This document shows, one piece after another, positions 6,526-14,072 of a DNA stretch of 16,221 nt. Origin of the DNA: Spirochaetaceae bacterium (GTDB lineage: Bacteria > Spirochaetota > Spirochaetia > SZUA-6 > Fen-1364); assembly GCA_003170115.1 (NCBI GenBank), contig PMZS01000332.1:6094-22314 (forward strand). The letters are read 5' to 3'. Positions within the stretch are counted from its first letter, which is position 1; each line of letters begins with the position of its first letter. The position numbers and the translations under genes were made by a program. The notes beneath the pieces are model-generated. The model was not told the origin of the DNA, made no database searches, and saw only the letters and a list, made by a program, of their open reading frames with translations.

Positions 6526-7851
6526 TCAACGTTTTTCGATCAACGCAAAGGAGATGTCGTTCACGTTCGTTCCCGTGGGACCGGTGACGATGAGCTCCCC
6601 CGCGGCGGCCAGAAACGCATGCGAGTCGTTTCGTGCAAGGCACGAGCGCGCATCGAAGCCCGCGCGCTCCCCCGCCGCAGCCGTTGCATTCGAGGCGTAC
6701 GCGCCAGCCGCCTCCGAGTTGCCTTCCTTCCCATCGGTTGCGAATGAGGTGAGAAGAATTCCCGGCTCATTTCGAAGCCGGAGCGCAGCGGACAACGCGA
6801 TCTCCTGGTTGCGTCCGCCCATGCCTCCGCCTCTCACGGTGACCGTGGTCTCTCCCGCGGCCAGAATGCACGCGGGGGTGGGCACGGGTCTGCCGTGGTG
6901 GCGCGACTCAAGAGCCGCGGCCGCCATGAACGTTCCGGCTTCCCGGGCCTCGCCCGTCATCGCAGAGGTGAGCACGAGCGGGGCAAAACCGCAGGCGCGC
7001 GCTTCCGCGGCCGCGGCGTCCACGGCCAGGGCGCTTGAGGCGACGATGACCGCGGAGTGACGATTCGGCAGCGACTTGGGCGTTTCCTCTATCAGCCCTG
7101 CCTTGCCTTTCTCCAGCGCCTTCCTGATCACCGCAGACACGCGCGCGGAGAGGTCGTATCGCGCAAGCACGCCCAGCGCATCTGAAAATGTGGACTGGTC
7201 GGGCACGGTAGGCCCCGAGCCCACAACGGAGAGGTCATCGCCCACCACGTCAGAGATTGCCAGCGTCACCACGGTTCCCCTGCACGCCCCTGCAAGCCGT
7301 CCTCCCGCGATGCCGCTGAGGTGCTTGCGCACGGCGTTCAGCTCCCGGATTTCCGCGCCGCACTTCAGCAGGAGGGATGTTGTTTCGACCAGGTCCTGAA
7401 GACTTACCCCCGGCAGGGGATCCGGGAGCAGGCTCGAGCTGCCGCCGGAAATCAGGAACAGGCAGACATCCCGCTCATTCATGCCTTCAACGATTGCCGC
7501 GACCTGCCGCGCCGCCTCCTGCCCCTGCTCGTCGGGCACGGGATGGCCTGCCTGGAGGATCCGTATCCCCGAGCCGCGCAGAGCATCATGCGGGTAACCG
7601 TGGGGAAGGACGACAAGACCTTCCGATACAACGGGTCCGAGCACGTCCAGCGCCGCGGCGGCCATGGCCAGGGAAGCCTTTCCAACGGCGATGACGACAA
7701 GCCTGCCCTCCGTCACGAGCTCATGTCCTTGAACGGTGAATCCCCGAGCGGTGCGTTCCAGGACGCGCTTCACTGACTTTGACGGATCCACGGCCGTGAG
7801 AACGGCCTGCTGGATCCTCCGCGAGACCCGCTTCAGCTCGGCGATGCCCAT
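6526..7851 (-). CDS. gckA: Glycerate 2-kinase (GCK/MOFRL family)
   Basis: This 441-residue enzyme has the usual length of the two-domain glycerate kinase family, which phosphorylates D-glycerate with ATP to 2-phosphoglycerate (2-kinase) in the cytosol. The N-terminal GCK (DUF4147) domain covers about 5-245: AVGKAS with Lys58, AGHPVPD (101-107), the glycine-rich SGGSSSL (135-141), the RKHLS loop (175-179), SDVVGDD and SGPT (212-215). The C-terminal MOFRL domain covers about 325-435: AGETTVTVRGGGMGGRNQE, TSFATDGKEGNSEAAGA and GPTGTNVNDI. The family is also annotated hydroxypyruvate reductase (ttuD) in older databases, but kinase activity is the demonstrated one. The start ATG is 13 nt after the stop of the permease-ATPase gene, with a GAGAGG Shine-Dalgarno. 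Its place after an ABC importer suggests that the imported compound is metabolised through glycerate; that is inference. Confidence 0.93.
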   Translation of the reverse strand: MGIAELKRVSRRIQQAVLTAVDPSKSVKRVLERTARGFTVQGHELVTEGRLVVIAVGKASLAMAAAALDVLGPVVSEGLVVLPHGYPHDALRGSGIRILQAGHPVPDEQGQEAARQVAAIVEGMNERDVCLFLISGGSSSLLPDPLPGVSLQDLVETTSLLLKCGAEIRELNAVRKHLSGIAGGRLAGACRGTVVTLAISDVVGDDLSVVGSGPTVPDQSTFSDALGVLARYDLSARVSAVIRKALEKGKAGLIEETPKSLPNRHSAVIVASSALAVDAAAAEARACGFAPLVLTSAMTGEAREAGTFMAAAALESRHHGRPVPTPACILAAGETTVTVRGGGMGGRNQEIALSAALRLRNEPGILLTSFATDGKEGNSEAAGAYASNATAAAGERAGFDARSCLARNDSHAFLAAAGELIVTGPTGTNVNDISFALIEKR

Positions 7852-7864
7852 CAGCTTCCGCCTC

Positions 7865-9334
7865 TCAGCGCGCCGCGACCAGCCTGCCGGGCTTTCCCTC
7901 CAGCTTGTACAGCCGGCAGGCGGCCAGGGAGGAGATCTCCTCGGGATAGTGAGTCACGATGAGAACAGGGACCGGATGCAGGGAGTGCAGGCGAAGGAAC
8001 ATTTCCCACAGCAGGGAGCGTGCCCGGGCGTGCAGGCCCGAGAACGGCTCGTCCATGAGAATTGCGTCAGGCAGCCGGGCAAAGCACCGGGCAAGCGCGG
8101 CGCGTTTTTTCATTCCGCCGGAAAGCTCGTCCGGCTTTTTCTCTTCTTCTCCCGAGAGCCCTGCTTCAGACAGGAGGTAATACGCAAAGCAGAGTGCATT
8201 CTTCCGCGGAAACCCCTGGTAGACAAGCGGGAGGGCGGTGTTCTCAGACACGGTGCGCCAGGGCAGAAGCCTGTCGTCCTGGAATACGTAGCCGATCCGG
8301 GCGGGGGCAATGACTTTCCCCGCTGAAGGTCTCAGCAGCGATGCGGCGAGCTTCAGCATCGTGGTCTTGCCGATGCCCGACTCTCCCGTCACGACCGCAA
8401 TCTCCCCGGGCTTCACGGTGAGGTTCAGCTTTGTCATCAACGCCGCCCGGTGACGGTAGGAAAAACTGAGCCCCTTCAGAACGATGCCTCGAGAGCCCCC
8501 GCGCGGCGAGGCGACACGCGAGGTGAAGAGCCGCTTCAGCTCCTTCACGTCCTCCACGCCGCAGATCACCGGCGCCCTCCCGCGAATCAGGCCCCGAATG
8601 CGCGGGACTCCCCGGCGGATCCGGGGCAACAGGTGGTTGAAGAGGAGAATGACGAGAATGAGCACGGCCGCCCAGGAAAAGAGGCTCCTGATCCGCAGGC
8701 TCATGTAGGCGGCCTGGATCTGGAAGCCGATGCCGTCGTTTGCCCCGAAATACTCGGCGGTGACGGATGCTTTCACGGCGAGCACCAGGCCCGCGTTCAT
8801 GGCGGCGCCCAGGAAGGGTGCGAGGTGGGGAATGACAAGCTCGCGGGTGCGGGCGGCGAATCCGGGCGCGAAAACCGAGAGCATTTCCCCCAGCTCTCGC
8901 GGCAGGGTCGTCATTCCCTCCCCGACGGTGACGGCGACGAGCGGGAAGGTGATGAGGGTGATGACGATGATCGTCGGGAAATGGCCGATGCCCATGAGGG
9001 CGACCAGGGGGATGGTCCAGAGGAGCGGAGGCATGCCCTGGAAGAAGAGCACGAGCGGCCTCAGGAGCGCCGCGATTTCCCGACGCGCCCCGATTGCGAT
9101 CCCTGCCGCGATCCCCGCAGTAAGCCCCGCGAGGAATCCCACGCAGACGCGGAGAAGGGTGATGAAAATCTGGGTCCAGGTTCCAGCCCGGGAAAGGAGC
9201 AGCGCGGTGTCCGCGACCGTCGTCCACGGGGCCGGCACGAAGAACGAGCCGGCCGCAACGCTGGCGGCGCCCCAGGCTGCAAGGAGAATCACGACCCCCG
9301 CGGCGCCGAGGAACCGGAGTCGAAGCGTCTGCAT
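7865..9334 (-). CDS. Fused ABC importer permease and ATPase, NitT/TauT/SsuCB type
   Basis: This single 489-residue chain joins the two usually separate subunits of a nitrate/taurine/sulfonate-type importer. Residues 1-240 are the permease (SsuC/TauC-like). They hold about six membrane segments (roughly 9-29, 57-82, 89-111, 119-140, 172-190, 217-237) and an EAA-loop variant, RELGEMLSVFAPGFAARTRE followed by LVIPHL (about 146-171). A basic linker (240-285) leads to the ATPase: Walker A GESGIGKTT (317-325, Lys323), Q-loop VFQDDRLLPW (Gln352), signature LSGGM (404-408), Walker B AILMDEP (D428, E429) and H-loop His462. All catalytic residues are intact. The ATPase part is about 205 residues, shorter than the usual 240-260 of SsuB/TauB. 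A half-transporter of this form should dimerise. The ATG is 3 nt after the binding-protein stop, without a good Shine-Dalgarno, so coupled translation is likely. The substrate is unknown. Confidence 0.92.
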   Translation of the reverse strand: MQTLRLRFLGAAGVVILLAAWGAASVAAGSFFVPAPWTTVADTALLLSRAGTWTQIFITLLRVCVGFLAGLTAGIAAGIAIGARREIAALLRPLVLFFQGMPPLLWTIPLVALMGIGHFPTIIVITLITFPLVAVTVGEGMTTLPRELGEMLSVFAPGFAARTRELVIPHLAPFLGAAMNAGLVLAVKASVTAEYFGANDGIGFQIQAAYMSLRIRSLFSWAAVLILVILLFNHLLPRIRRGVPRIRGLIRGRAPVICGVEDVKELKRLFTSRVASPRGGSRGIVLKGLSFSYRHRAALMTKLNLTVKPGEIAVVTGESGIGKTTMLKLAASLLRPSAGKVIAPARIGYVFQDDRLLPWRTVSENTALPLVYQGFPRKNALCFAYYLLSEAGLSGEEEKKPDELSGGMKKRAALARCFARLPDAILMDEPFSGLHARARSLLWEMFLRLHSLHPVPVLIVTHYPEEISSLAACRLYKLEGKPGRLVAAR

Positions 9335-9337
9335 CGA

Positions 9338-10303
9338 TCAGGGCACGAAGAAAAACCGCTCGTCCAGCGGCCGGGGGCCGGCAGGGAAATACTTCGAGAC
9401 GGCCTGGTAGTAGGCGAGCACGCGCGCCTTGTTCTCCGCCGGCGAGGGAACTGACAACAGGGTGTTGCGCGCGGCCTCTTCCAGGATCGGGGGGTCGACG
9501 ATGAGCGCCGCGGCGAACTGCGCTGCCGCCTGGGCGGGCGCCGCGGTAACCCGCCTGCTCGCCGCGTCCCACGCCGAGATCACCAAGGCAATGAGCGCCG
9601 CGTGATCCCGCGCGTAACCCTGCGTCGCGAAAAGGCTCACCTGCGGTGACTGGCCGTCGCCGCCGGTGAGCCGCGCCCACGCCTGGGAGTACTGGACCAG
9701 CCGCAGAAGGCCGTTCTTTCTCACGACCATTGTGGCAAGCGGCTCGGGCAGGGCCGCCGCGTCCAGCTGCCCGGCGAGCAGTCTCTGCACGCTCTGCGCG
9801 AAGGGACCGAAGCTGATGGTGACGTCCCTGTCCGGATCCAGCTTCTCGAAGGAAAGCAGGGCGCGGCTCTGGAAGTCCAGGGGAGACCCGGGGAAGGGGA
9901 TCGCGATCCGTTTGCCCTTCAGGTCGGCGAAGCCCTTGATTGACGGGTCTCTGCCCACGAGCGATGAAATGCCCCACACCCCCGTGTCAAGCATAACGAT
10001 CGGACTGCCGTCCAGGTGGTTTTCCCAGCCCTGGCTGGTTCCGCTGAGGAGCAGGTCGGTCTCTCCGCGAAGGAGCAGGGCAAGCGCCTGCGCGTGATTG
10101 GCGAAGAAATCGACCTTGAGATCGATGCCGGGGAGGGCGCTCTCTCGTGCCATCAGGAGAAAGGGCAGCGCGGATGTCGTCTGCGACACGAGCACACGGA
10201 CCTGCTGCGGCTTTGCATCATCGGCAAAGATCCGGATAGGCGCCAGGAGGAGCGCGATCGAAAGCAGAAGCGGGTATACGGCGCGGAAGCGGCATTCGTT
10301 CAT
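9338..10303 (-). CDS. Periplasmic substrate-binding protein of the NitT/TauT/SsuA type
   Basis: This 321-residue exported protein has a Sec signal peptide at residues 1-27 (hydrophobic PLLLSIALLLAPIRIFA, cleavage before DDAK). The mature protein has the type-2 periplasmic binding fold of the NMT1/SsuA/TauA family: an opening beta strand with a polar turn (VRVLVSQTTSALPFLL), GETDLLLSGTSQG, the FADLKGKRIAIPFPGSPLDF segment and LLAGQLDAAALPEPLA (EP motif). The family binds nitrate, taurine, alkanesulfonates, thiamine precursors, riboflavin and more, so the ligand cannot be named. No lipobox is seen, so it is free in the periplasm. It is the first gene of the importer operon, its stop sits 3 nt before the fused permease-ATPase start, and its promoter abuts the ATG. 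Confidence 0.9.
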   Translation of the reverse strand: MNECRFRAVYPLLLSIALLLAPIRIFADDAKPQQVRVLVSQTTSALPFLLMARESALPGIDLKVDFFANHAQALALLLRGETDLLLSGTSQGWENHLDGSPIVMLDTGVWGISSLVGRDPSIKGFADLKGKRIAIPFPGSPLDFQSRALLSFEKLDPDRDVTISFGPFAQSVQRLLAGQLDAAALPEPLATMVVRKNGLLRLVQYSQAWARLTGGDGQSPQVSLFATQGYARDHAALIALVISAWDAASRRVTAAPAQAAAQFAAALIVDPPILEEAARNTLLSVPSPAENKARVLAYYQAVSKYFPAGPRPLDERFFFVP

Positions 10304-10312
10304 GGTGATCCC

Positions 10313-10341
10313 AAAATATTGGTTTTGCGGGCGGGGGACAA
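10313..10341 (-). promoter_or_regulatory. Promoter of the importer/glycerate kinase operon, probably leaderless
   Basis: On the minus strand, TTGTCC (10336-10341) and TATTTT (10313-10318) are separated by exactly 17 bp, each 4 of 6 against consensus. The ATG (10303) follows the -10 by 9 nt (GGGATCACC), so the transcript would begin within 2-4 nt of the start codon. No Shine-Dalgarno fits. The -35 overlaps by two bases the poor -35 of the divergent operon. Confidence 0.45.
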
Positions 10342-10380
10342 GACGGGCCGCGTTTTCGGCGCTATAGTAGGGGCCGGAGG
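10340..10380 (+). promoter_or_regulatory. -10 element and Shine-Dalgarno of the Gfo/Idh-led operon
   Basis: TATAGT (10363-10368) is a 5-of-6 -10 element. Only AAGACG (10340-10345) is found 17 bp upstream, matching G, A and C of the -35, so the promoter may need an activator. A clean Shine-Dalgarno GGAGG (10376-10380) is followed by 6 nt and then CTG at 10387. The short leader would begin near 10375. Confidence 0.5.
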
Positions 10381-10386
10381 ATCCCC

Positions 10387-11382
10387 CTGAAGGCGGTAAT
10401 CATCGGCACGAGCGGGCACATCGACCTGGCACTCGAGGTGCGCGACCGCCTGCCGCAATTGAGCTTCGTCGGCGTGGCGCCGGGCTCCGCGGACGAGGAT
10501 GCGCGCGAGTTCTTCGTGGACCAGATGGAGGCGTCGCTCATCCCGTTCTACGAGGACTATCGCCGGATGCTGGACCGGGAGAAGCCCGACCTCGCCGTGG
10601 TGGCGCCCTTCTTCTTCCTGCAGTCGCGGATTGCCTGCGAGTGCCTGGAGCGGGGAATCCATGTATTCGTTGAAAAGCCGATGGCCGTCTCTTTCGAGCA
10701 GCTGGAGCGGCTGCGGCGGGCGCATGCGCAGGGCAGGGCGATCCTCTGCCCCATGCTCGCCTCGCGCTATGTCCCGAGCTTCTCCGCCGCCTGGCGCGCG
10801 CTGAAGGACGGACAGGTGGGAGAGCCCCTGCTCATCACCGCGCTGAAGTCCTACAAGCTGGGAAGCCGGCATCCCATGTACACGCACCGCGCCACCTACG
10901 GGGGCACCATCCCCTGGGTGGCGATCCACGGGATCGACTGGATCCATTGGTTCACCGGCGGGGCAATCTCCGAGGTCTCGGGATGCCACACGACACTGGG
11001 CAACGGCGGGCATGGGGAGATGGAGAGCTCGGGGGTGTGCATGTTCCGCCTGGCCAACTCCGGGTGCGCCTCCCTTGCGTTCGACTACTTCAGACCGGGC
11101 CCGGCCTCGACGCACGGCGAAGACAGGGTCCGAATTGCGGGAGACAAGGGCGTGCTGGAGATTGCCGGGGGCGAGGCGATCCTCTTTCCCCGGGACACGG
11201 CCCCTCGCAGGCTGGAGAAGGAAGAGCCGCTCTCATTGTTCCAGGAGCTCATCCGGCATCTCGACGAGGGCACGCCTCTTCGCATCACCGCCGCGGATGC
11301 CTTTGCGATCAGCGAGCTGGCGCTTCGTTGCCGGGAGGCGGCGGACACCAAGTCGGCGGTGGCGGCAAGGAGCACGACATGA
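10387..11382 (+). CDS. Gfo/Idh/MocA-family NAD(P)-dependent oxidoreductase, CTG start
   Basis: This 331-residue cytosolic dehydrogenase of sugars, inositols or related polyols is close to the typical family size. The Rossmann strand begins KAVIIGTSGH (glycine motif G-T-S-G-H). PDLAVVAPF leads to the diagnostic EKPMAVSFEQLERL (Glu96, Lys97, Pro98) used for substrate and nicotinamide contact. The C-terminal domain carries GGTIPWVAIHGIDWIHWF, with a conserved His at about 181 and Asp at about 184, and a late AGDKGVLEI segment. The only in-frame conventional start is GTG at 10438, which would delete the first strand and glycine motif; CTG 10387, six nt behind GGAGG, restores a complete protein. 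It is first of four co-oriented genes, and its stop overlaps the next start as ATGA. The substrate is unknown; the partner reductase and glycerate kinase suggest polyol or sugar-acid catabolism. Confidence 0.88.
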   Translation: MKAVIIGTSGHIDLALEVRDRLPQLSFVGVAPGSADEDAREFFVDQMEASLIPFYEDYRRMLDREKPDLAVVAPFFFLQSRIACECLERGIHVFVEKPMAVSFEQLERLRRAHAQGRAILCPMLASRYVPSFSAAWRALKDGQVGEPLLITALKSYKLGSRHPMYTHRATYGGTIPWVAIHGIDWIHWFTGGAISEVSGCHTTLGNGGHGEMESSGVCMFRLANSGCASLAFDYFRPGPASTHGEDRVRIAGDKGVLEIAGGEAILFPRDTAPRRLEKEEPLSLFQELIRHLDEGTPLRITAADAFAISELALRCREAADTKSAVAARSTT

Positions 11383-12344
11383 CCACACGGCGTCTGGGCA
11401 ATAATGGACCACTGTTCACCCGCATCGGCATGGGGACCTGGGCGATTGGCGGTTCGGATTGGAAATACGGCTGGGGCAGCCAGGATGACGGGGATTCCGT
11501 GGCTGTCATTCACGAAGCCCTCGACCTCGGCATCAACTGGATCGACACCGCGGCGGCGTACGGCCTCGGGCACTCGGAAGAGGTCGTCGGAAGGGCAGTG
11601 GCGGGCCGACGGGACAAGATCTTTCTTGCCACGAAGTGCGGCCGAAAGTGGACTCCGGATGGCTCGATCGTCAGCGTGCTGGATGCGGCGAGCGTGCGCT
11701 CCGAGCTGGAGGCAAGCCTGCGGCGCCTGAAGACGGAATGGATCGACCTGTACCAGGTGCATTGGCCCGATCCCGATCCCCAAATCGAGGAGGCCTGGGA
11801 GGAGATCGCGAAGGCGGTGAAAGAGGGGAAAGTCCGCTGGGCCGGGGTTTCGAATTTCAGCTCGGCGCAGATGAAGCGCATCCAGGCTCTTCATCCCATT
11901 ACGTCCCTTCAGCCTCCGTACAGCATGCTGCGCCGGGACGTCGAGAAGGAAATCCTCCCTTTCTGCGGTGAGAACGGGATCGGGGTGATCTGCTACAGCC
12001 CCCTGCAGATGGGGATCCTTTCGGGCGCATTCAGCCCTGAGCGCGCCGCCTCCCTTGCGGGTGACGACCTGCGCAGCCGCAACCCGTACTTCGCTGAGCC
12101 CGGCCTGAGCCGGAACCTCGCACTGGTGGAAAAGCTCCGCCCGATCGCGCGGCGCAACGGCCGTAGCGTGGGAGAGCTGGCCCTGGCGTGGGTGCTGCGC
12201 CGGCCCGAGGTGACGGCGGCGATCGTGGGCGGCCGGAGGCCCGGTCAGGCGAAGGACCTCGCGGGTGCCGCTGACTGGCACCTTTCGCGGGAAGACGCCG
12301 CGGAAATCGAGAAAGCCCTGGCCGAGAGGGAAGCAGCGGCCTGA
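11379..12344 (+). CDS. Aldo/keto reductase
   Basis: This 321-residue (beta/alpha)8 NADP(H)-dependent oxidoreductase of the aldo/keto reductase family is of standard length. The catalytic tetrad is readable: Asp56 and Tyr61 in WIDTAAAYGLGHSEE, Lys86 in FLATKCG and His128 in LYQVHWPD. The cofactor region ends with AIVGGRRPGQAKD (about 281-293). Further family hallmarks are GVSNF (156-160), CYSPLQMGILSG and the N-terminal LGNNGPLFTRIGMGTWAIGG. It best resembles the AKR11/YajO/IolS-like aldose or polyol reductases, but substrate assignment would be guesswork. The start at ATG 11379 overlaps the Gfo/Idh stop as ATGA, proving tight coupling. The reading frame continues further upstream, but that extension is only a shadow of the Gfo/Idh gene. 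The pair of oxidoreductases may act in successive steps on one compound. Confidence 0.93.
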   Translation: MTTRRLGNNGPLFTRIGMGTWAIGGSDWKYGWGSQDDGDSVAVIHEALDLGINWIDTAAAYGLGHSEEVVGRAVAGRRDKIFLATKCGRKWTPDGSIVSVLDAASVRSELEASLRRLKTEWIDLYQVHWPDPDPQIEEAWEEIAKAVKEGKVRWAGVSNFSSAQMKRIQALHPITSLQPPYSMLRRDVEKEILPFCGENGIGVICYSPLQMGILSGAFSPERAASLAGDDLRSRNPYFAEPGLSRNLALVEKLRPIARRNGRSVGELALAWVLRRPEVTAAIVGGRRPGQAKDLAGAADWHLSREDAAEIEKALAEREAAA

Positions 12345-12359
12345 GCCGCCGCGATTCTC

Positions 12360-14072
12360 ATGTCATCGCCAATGACCAGGTTCCTGGTCTGCTCACTCCT
12401 GTGCCTCCTCGGGCCCCTCCCTGGGCTCTCCTCCCAAAGTGTTTCTTCCCCGTGGACGGGATCCCCGGTCGTGCAGACGCGTTTCGGGGCGGTGCAGGGA
12501 CTCGAGGATGCGGACGGCACCTGGGCGTGGAAGGCGATTCCTTTTGCACGCCCGCCAGTCGGAGCGCTGCGCTGGTGCGCTCCCCAGGATCCTGTCCCCT
12601 GGGCCGGCGTGCGCCGCGAAACTTCGTTTGGCGCCGAGTGCACACAGTTCAGTGAAATCCTCCCCGGGCAGATCCATGGCTCTGAAGACTGCCTGTACCT
12701 GAACGTCTGGAGACCGCGTGACGGAGAGACCGGCCTTCCCGTGTACGTGTGGATCCATGGAGGCGGCAACTCCGTGGGATCTTCGACGCACATCTCCACG
12801 TATTACGGCAACAGGATCGCGGCGCGCTCCCGCGTCGTGTTCGTTTCCGTGAACTACCGGTTGGGGCCTTTCGGCTGGTTCACCCTGCCCGCCCTGCGGG
12901 CAGGTGCGTCGGCGGAGAACGCCTCAGGCAACTTCGGCACGCTGGACATCATCCAGTCGCTGAAATGGATCCGGGAGAACATCGAGGCCTTCGGCGGAGA
13001 TCCGAACCTGGTGACAATCACGGGGCAGTCAGCCGGCGGAATCAACGTGCTCTCCCTCCTGATTTCGCCGCCCGCCCGCGGGCTCTTCCAGCGCGCCATG
13101 TCGGAGAGCGGCGCGGCGCTCACGCGCGGCATGGAAGAGGCGGATGCGAAAGCGCAGGATGTCCTGGAACGGTTCCTGCTGGGGGACGGAAAAGCCCGGA
13201 CCCGGGAGGGGGCCGCGGTACTGGCGGCAGGAATGAGCCCGGAAGAAGTCTGCTCGTTCCTGAGGAAGAAGAGCGACAGGCAGATCCTGTCCCTCTACCG
13301 GGTGTTCGGCCTGGGCATGATCGATAACCCCTCGATCCTCAGAGACGGCGCGGTGATCCCCCTCCAGGGCTACGACGCATTGAAGACCGGCGAATACCCC
13401 AACAAGGTACCCTTGATACTCGGAAGCAATGCCGATGAGCTCACGATCTTTCTTCGATTCGGCTCGAATATCTCATGGCAAAGCGATCTCTATCGGGCCG
13501 CGTCGAAGTACGGCAGCGCGCGCTGGAAGGTCTCGGGCGTTGACGAGGTGGCCCGGAGGCTCGTGGCGTGCGCCGCCCAGCCCCCGGTCTATGCATACCA
13601 GTTCCGATGGGGCACCCTGGATTCGGAAGGCAAGAGCCCCCTGCCGAACATGTGGGGCAGCGAGCTCGGGTCCTTCCACTCCCTGGACATTCCCTTCTTT
13701 CTGGGCAACGACTCGGTGATGGGCGTCTTCCAGGCCTTCCTGTTCAGCTGGCAGAATGAGCCGGGGCGGAAAGCGCTTTCCGCCGCGATGATGGGATACC
13801 TTGCTCGGTTCGCGCGCACGGGGGACCCCAATCCGCCGGCAGGGGGGCCGGCGGCGGATTCTCCCGCCTGGGAGCCATGGTCGCCGGCTCCCGGTGGGCC
13901 GAAGTACATCGTCTTTGACGCGCGGGGCGATGAACCCGCCATTGCCATGTCGAACGAGGAGCTTACCGATGAGCAGGTGATGGCCGCGGCGAGCGCGGAC
14001 CTGCGCGAGCCCCTTCGTACACGGACGCTCCAGTACCTGGCGACATCGCCTCTGCCCTCAGGGGTCCGATGA
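12360..14072 (+). CDS. Exported type-B carboxylesterase (para-nitrobenzyl esterase family)
   Basis: This 570-residue alpha/beta hydrolase of the type-B carboxylesterase family is of typical length. An N-terminal signal peptide (FLVCSLLCLLGPLPGLSS) implies export. The order of motifs is canonical: GAVQGLED, AWKAIPFARPPVG, EDCLYLNVWRP, the oxyanion-hole HGGG (133-136), VSVNYRLGPFGW, IREN followed by FGGDPN, the nucleophile Ser224 in GQSAGG (222-227), a candidate acid Glu360 in GSNADELTIF, and the catalytic His440 in GSFHSLDIPFFLG. Cys94 and Cys111 lie where the first disulfide is usual. The nucleophile elbow has Gln instead of the common Glu (GESAGG). Two in-frame ATGs (12360, 12372) give equivalent signal peptides; no strong Shine-Dalgarno separates them. 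It starts 15 nt after the reductase and ends in an ATGA overlap with the ATL gene. It could release an acyl or alcohol group from a periplasmic substrate. Confidence 0.9.
   Translation: MSSPMTRFLVCSLLCLLGPLPGLSSQSVSSPWTGSPVVQTRFGAVQGLEDADGTWAWKAIPFARPPVGALRWCAPQDPVPWAGVRRETSFGAECTQFSEILPGQIHGSEDCLYLNVWRPRDGETGLPVYVWIHGGGNSVGSSTHISTYYGNRIAARSRVVFVSVNYRLGPFGWFTLPALRAGASAENASGNFGTLDIIQSLKWIRENIEAFGGDPNLVTITGQSAGGINVLSLLISPPARGLFQRAMSESGAALTRGMEEADAKAQDVLERFLLGDGKARTREGAAVLAAGMSPEEVCSFLRKKSDRQILSLYRVFGLGMIDNPSILRDGAVIPLQGYDALKTGEYPNKVPLILGSNADELTIFLRFGSNISWQSDLYRAASKYGSARWKVSGVDEVARRLVACAAQPPVYAYQFRWGTLDSEGKSPLPNMWGSELGSFHSLDIPFFLGNDSVMGVFQAFLFSWQNEPGRKALSAAMMGYLARFARTGDPNPPAGGPAADSPAWEPWSPAPGGPKYIVFDARGDEPAIAMSNEELTDEQVMAAASADLREPLRTRTLQYLATSPLPSGVR

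Noticed and set aside
8244..9977. Minus-strand open frame of 577 codons spanning the binding protein and the fused transporter
   Set aside because: Same strand but another frame from two genes with full motifs; the translation is Arg/Pro/Gly-rich with no hydrophobic segments. It is a shadow frame.
10947..11378. N-terminal extension of the aldo/keto reductase frame by 144 codons
   Set aside because: The extension overlaps the Gfo/Idh gene in another frame and reads as low-complexity sequence. The ATGA overlap at 11379 and the normal reductase N-terminus fix the start.
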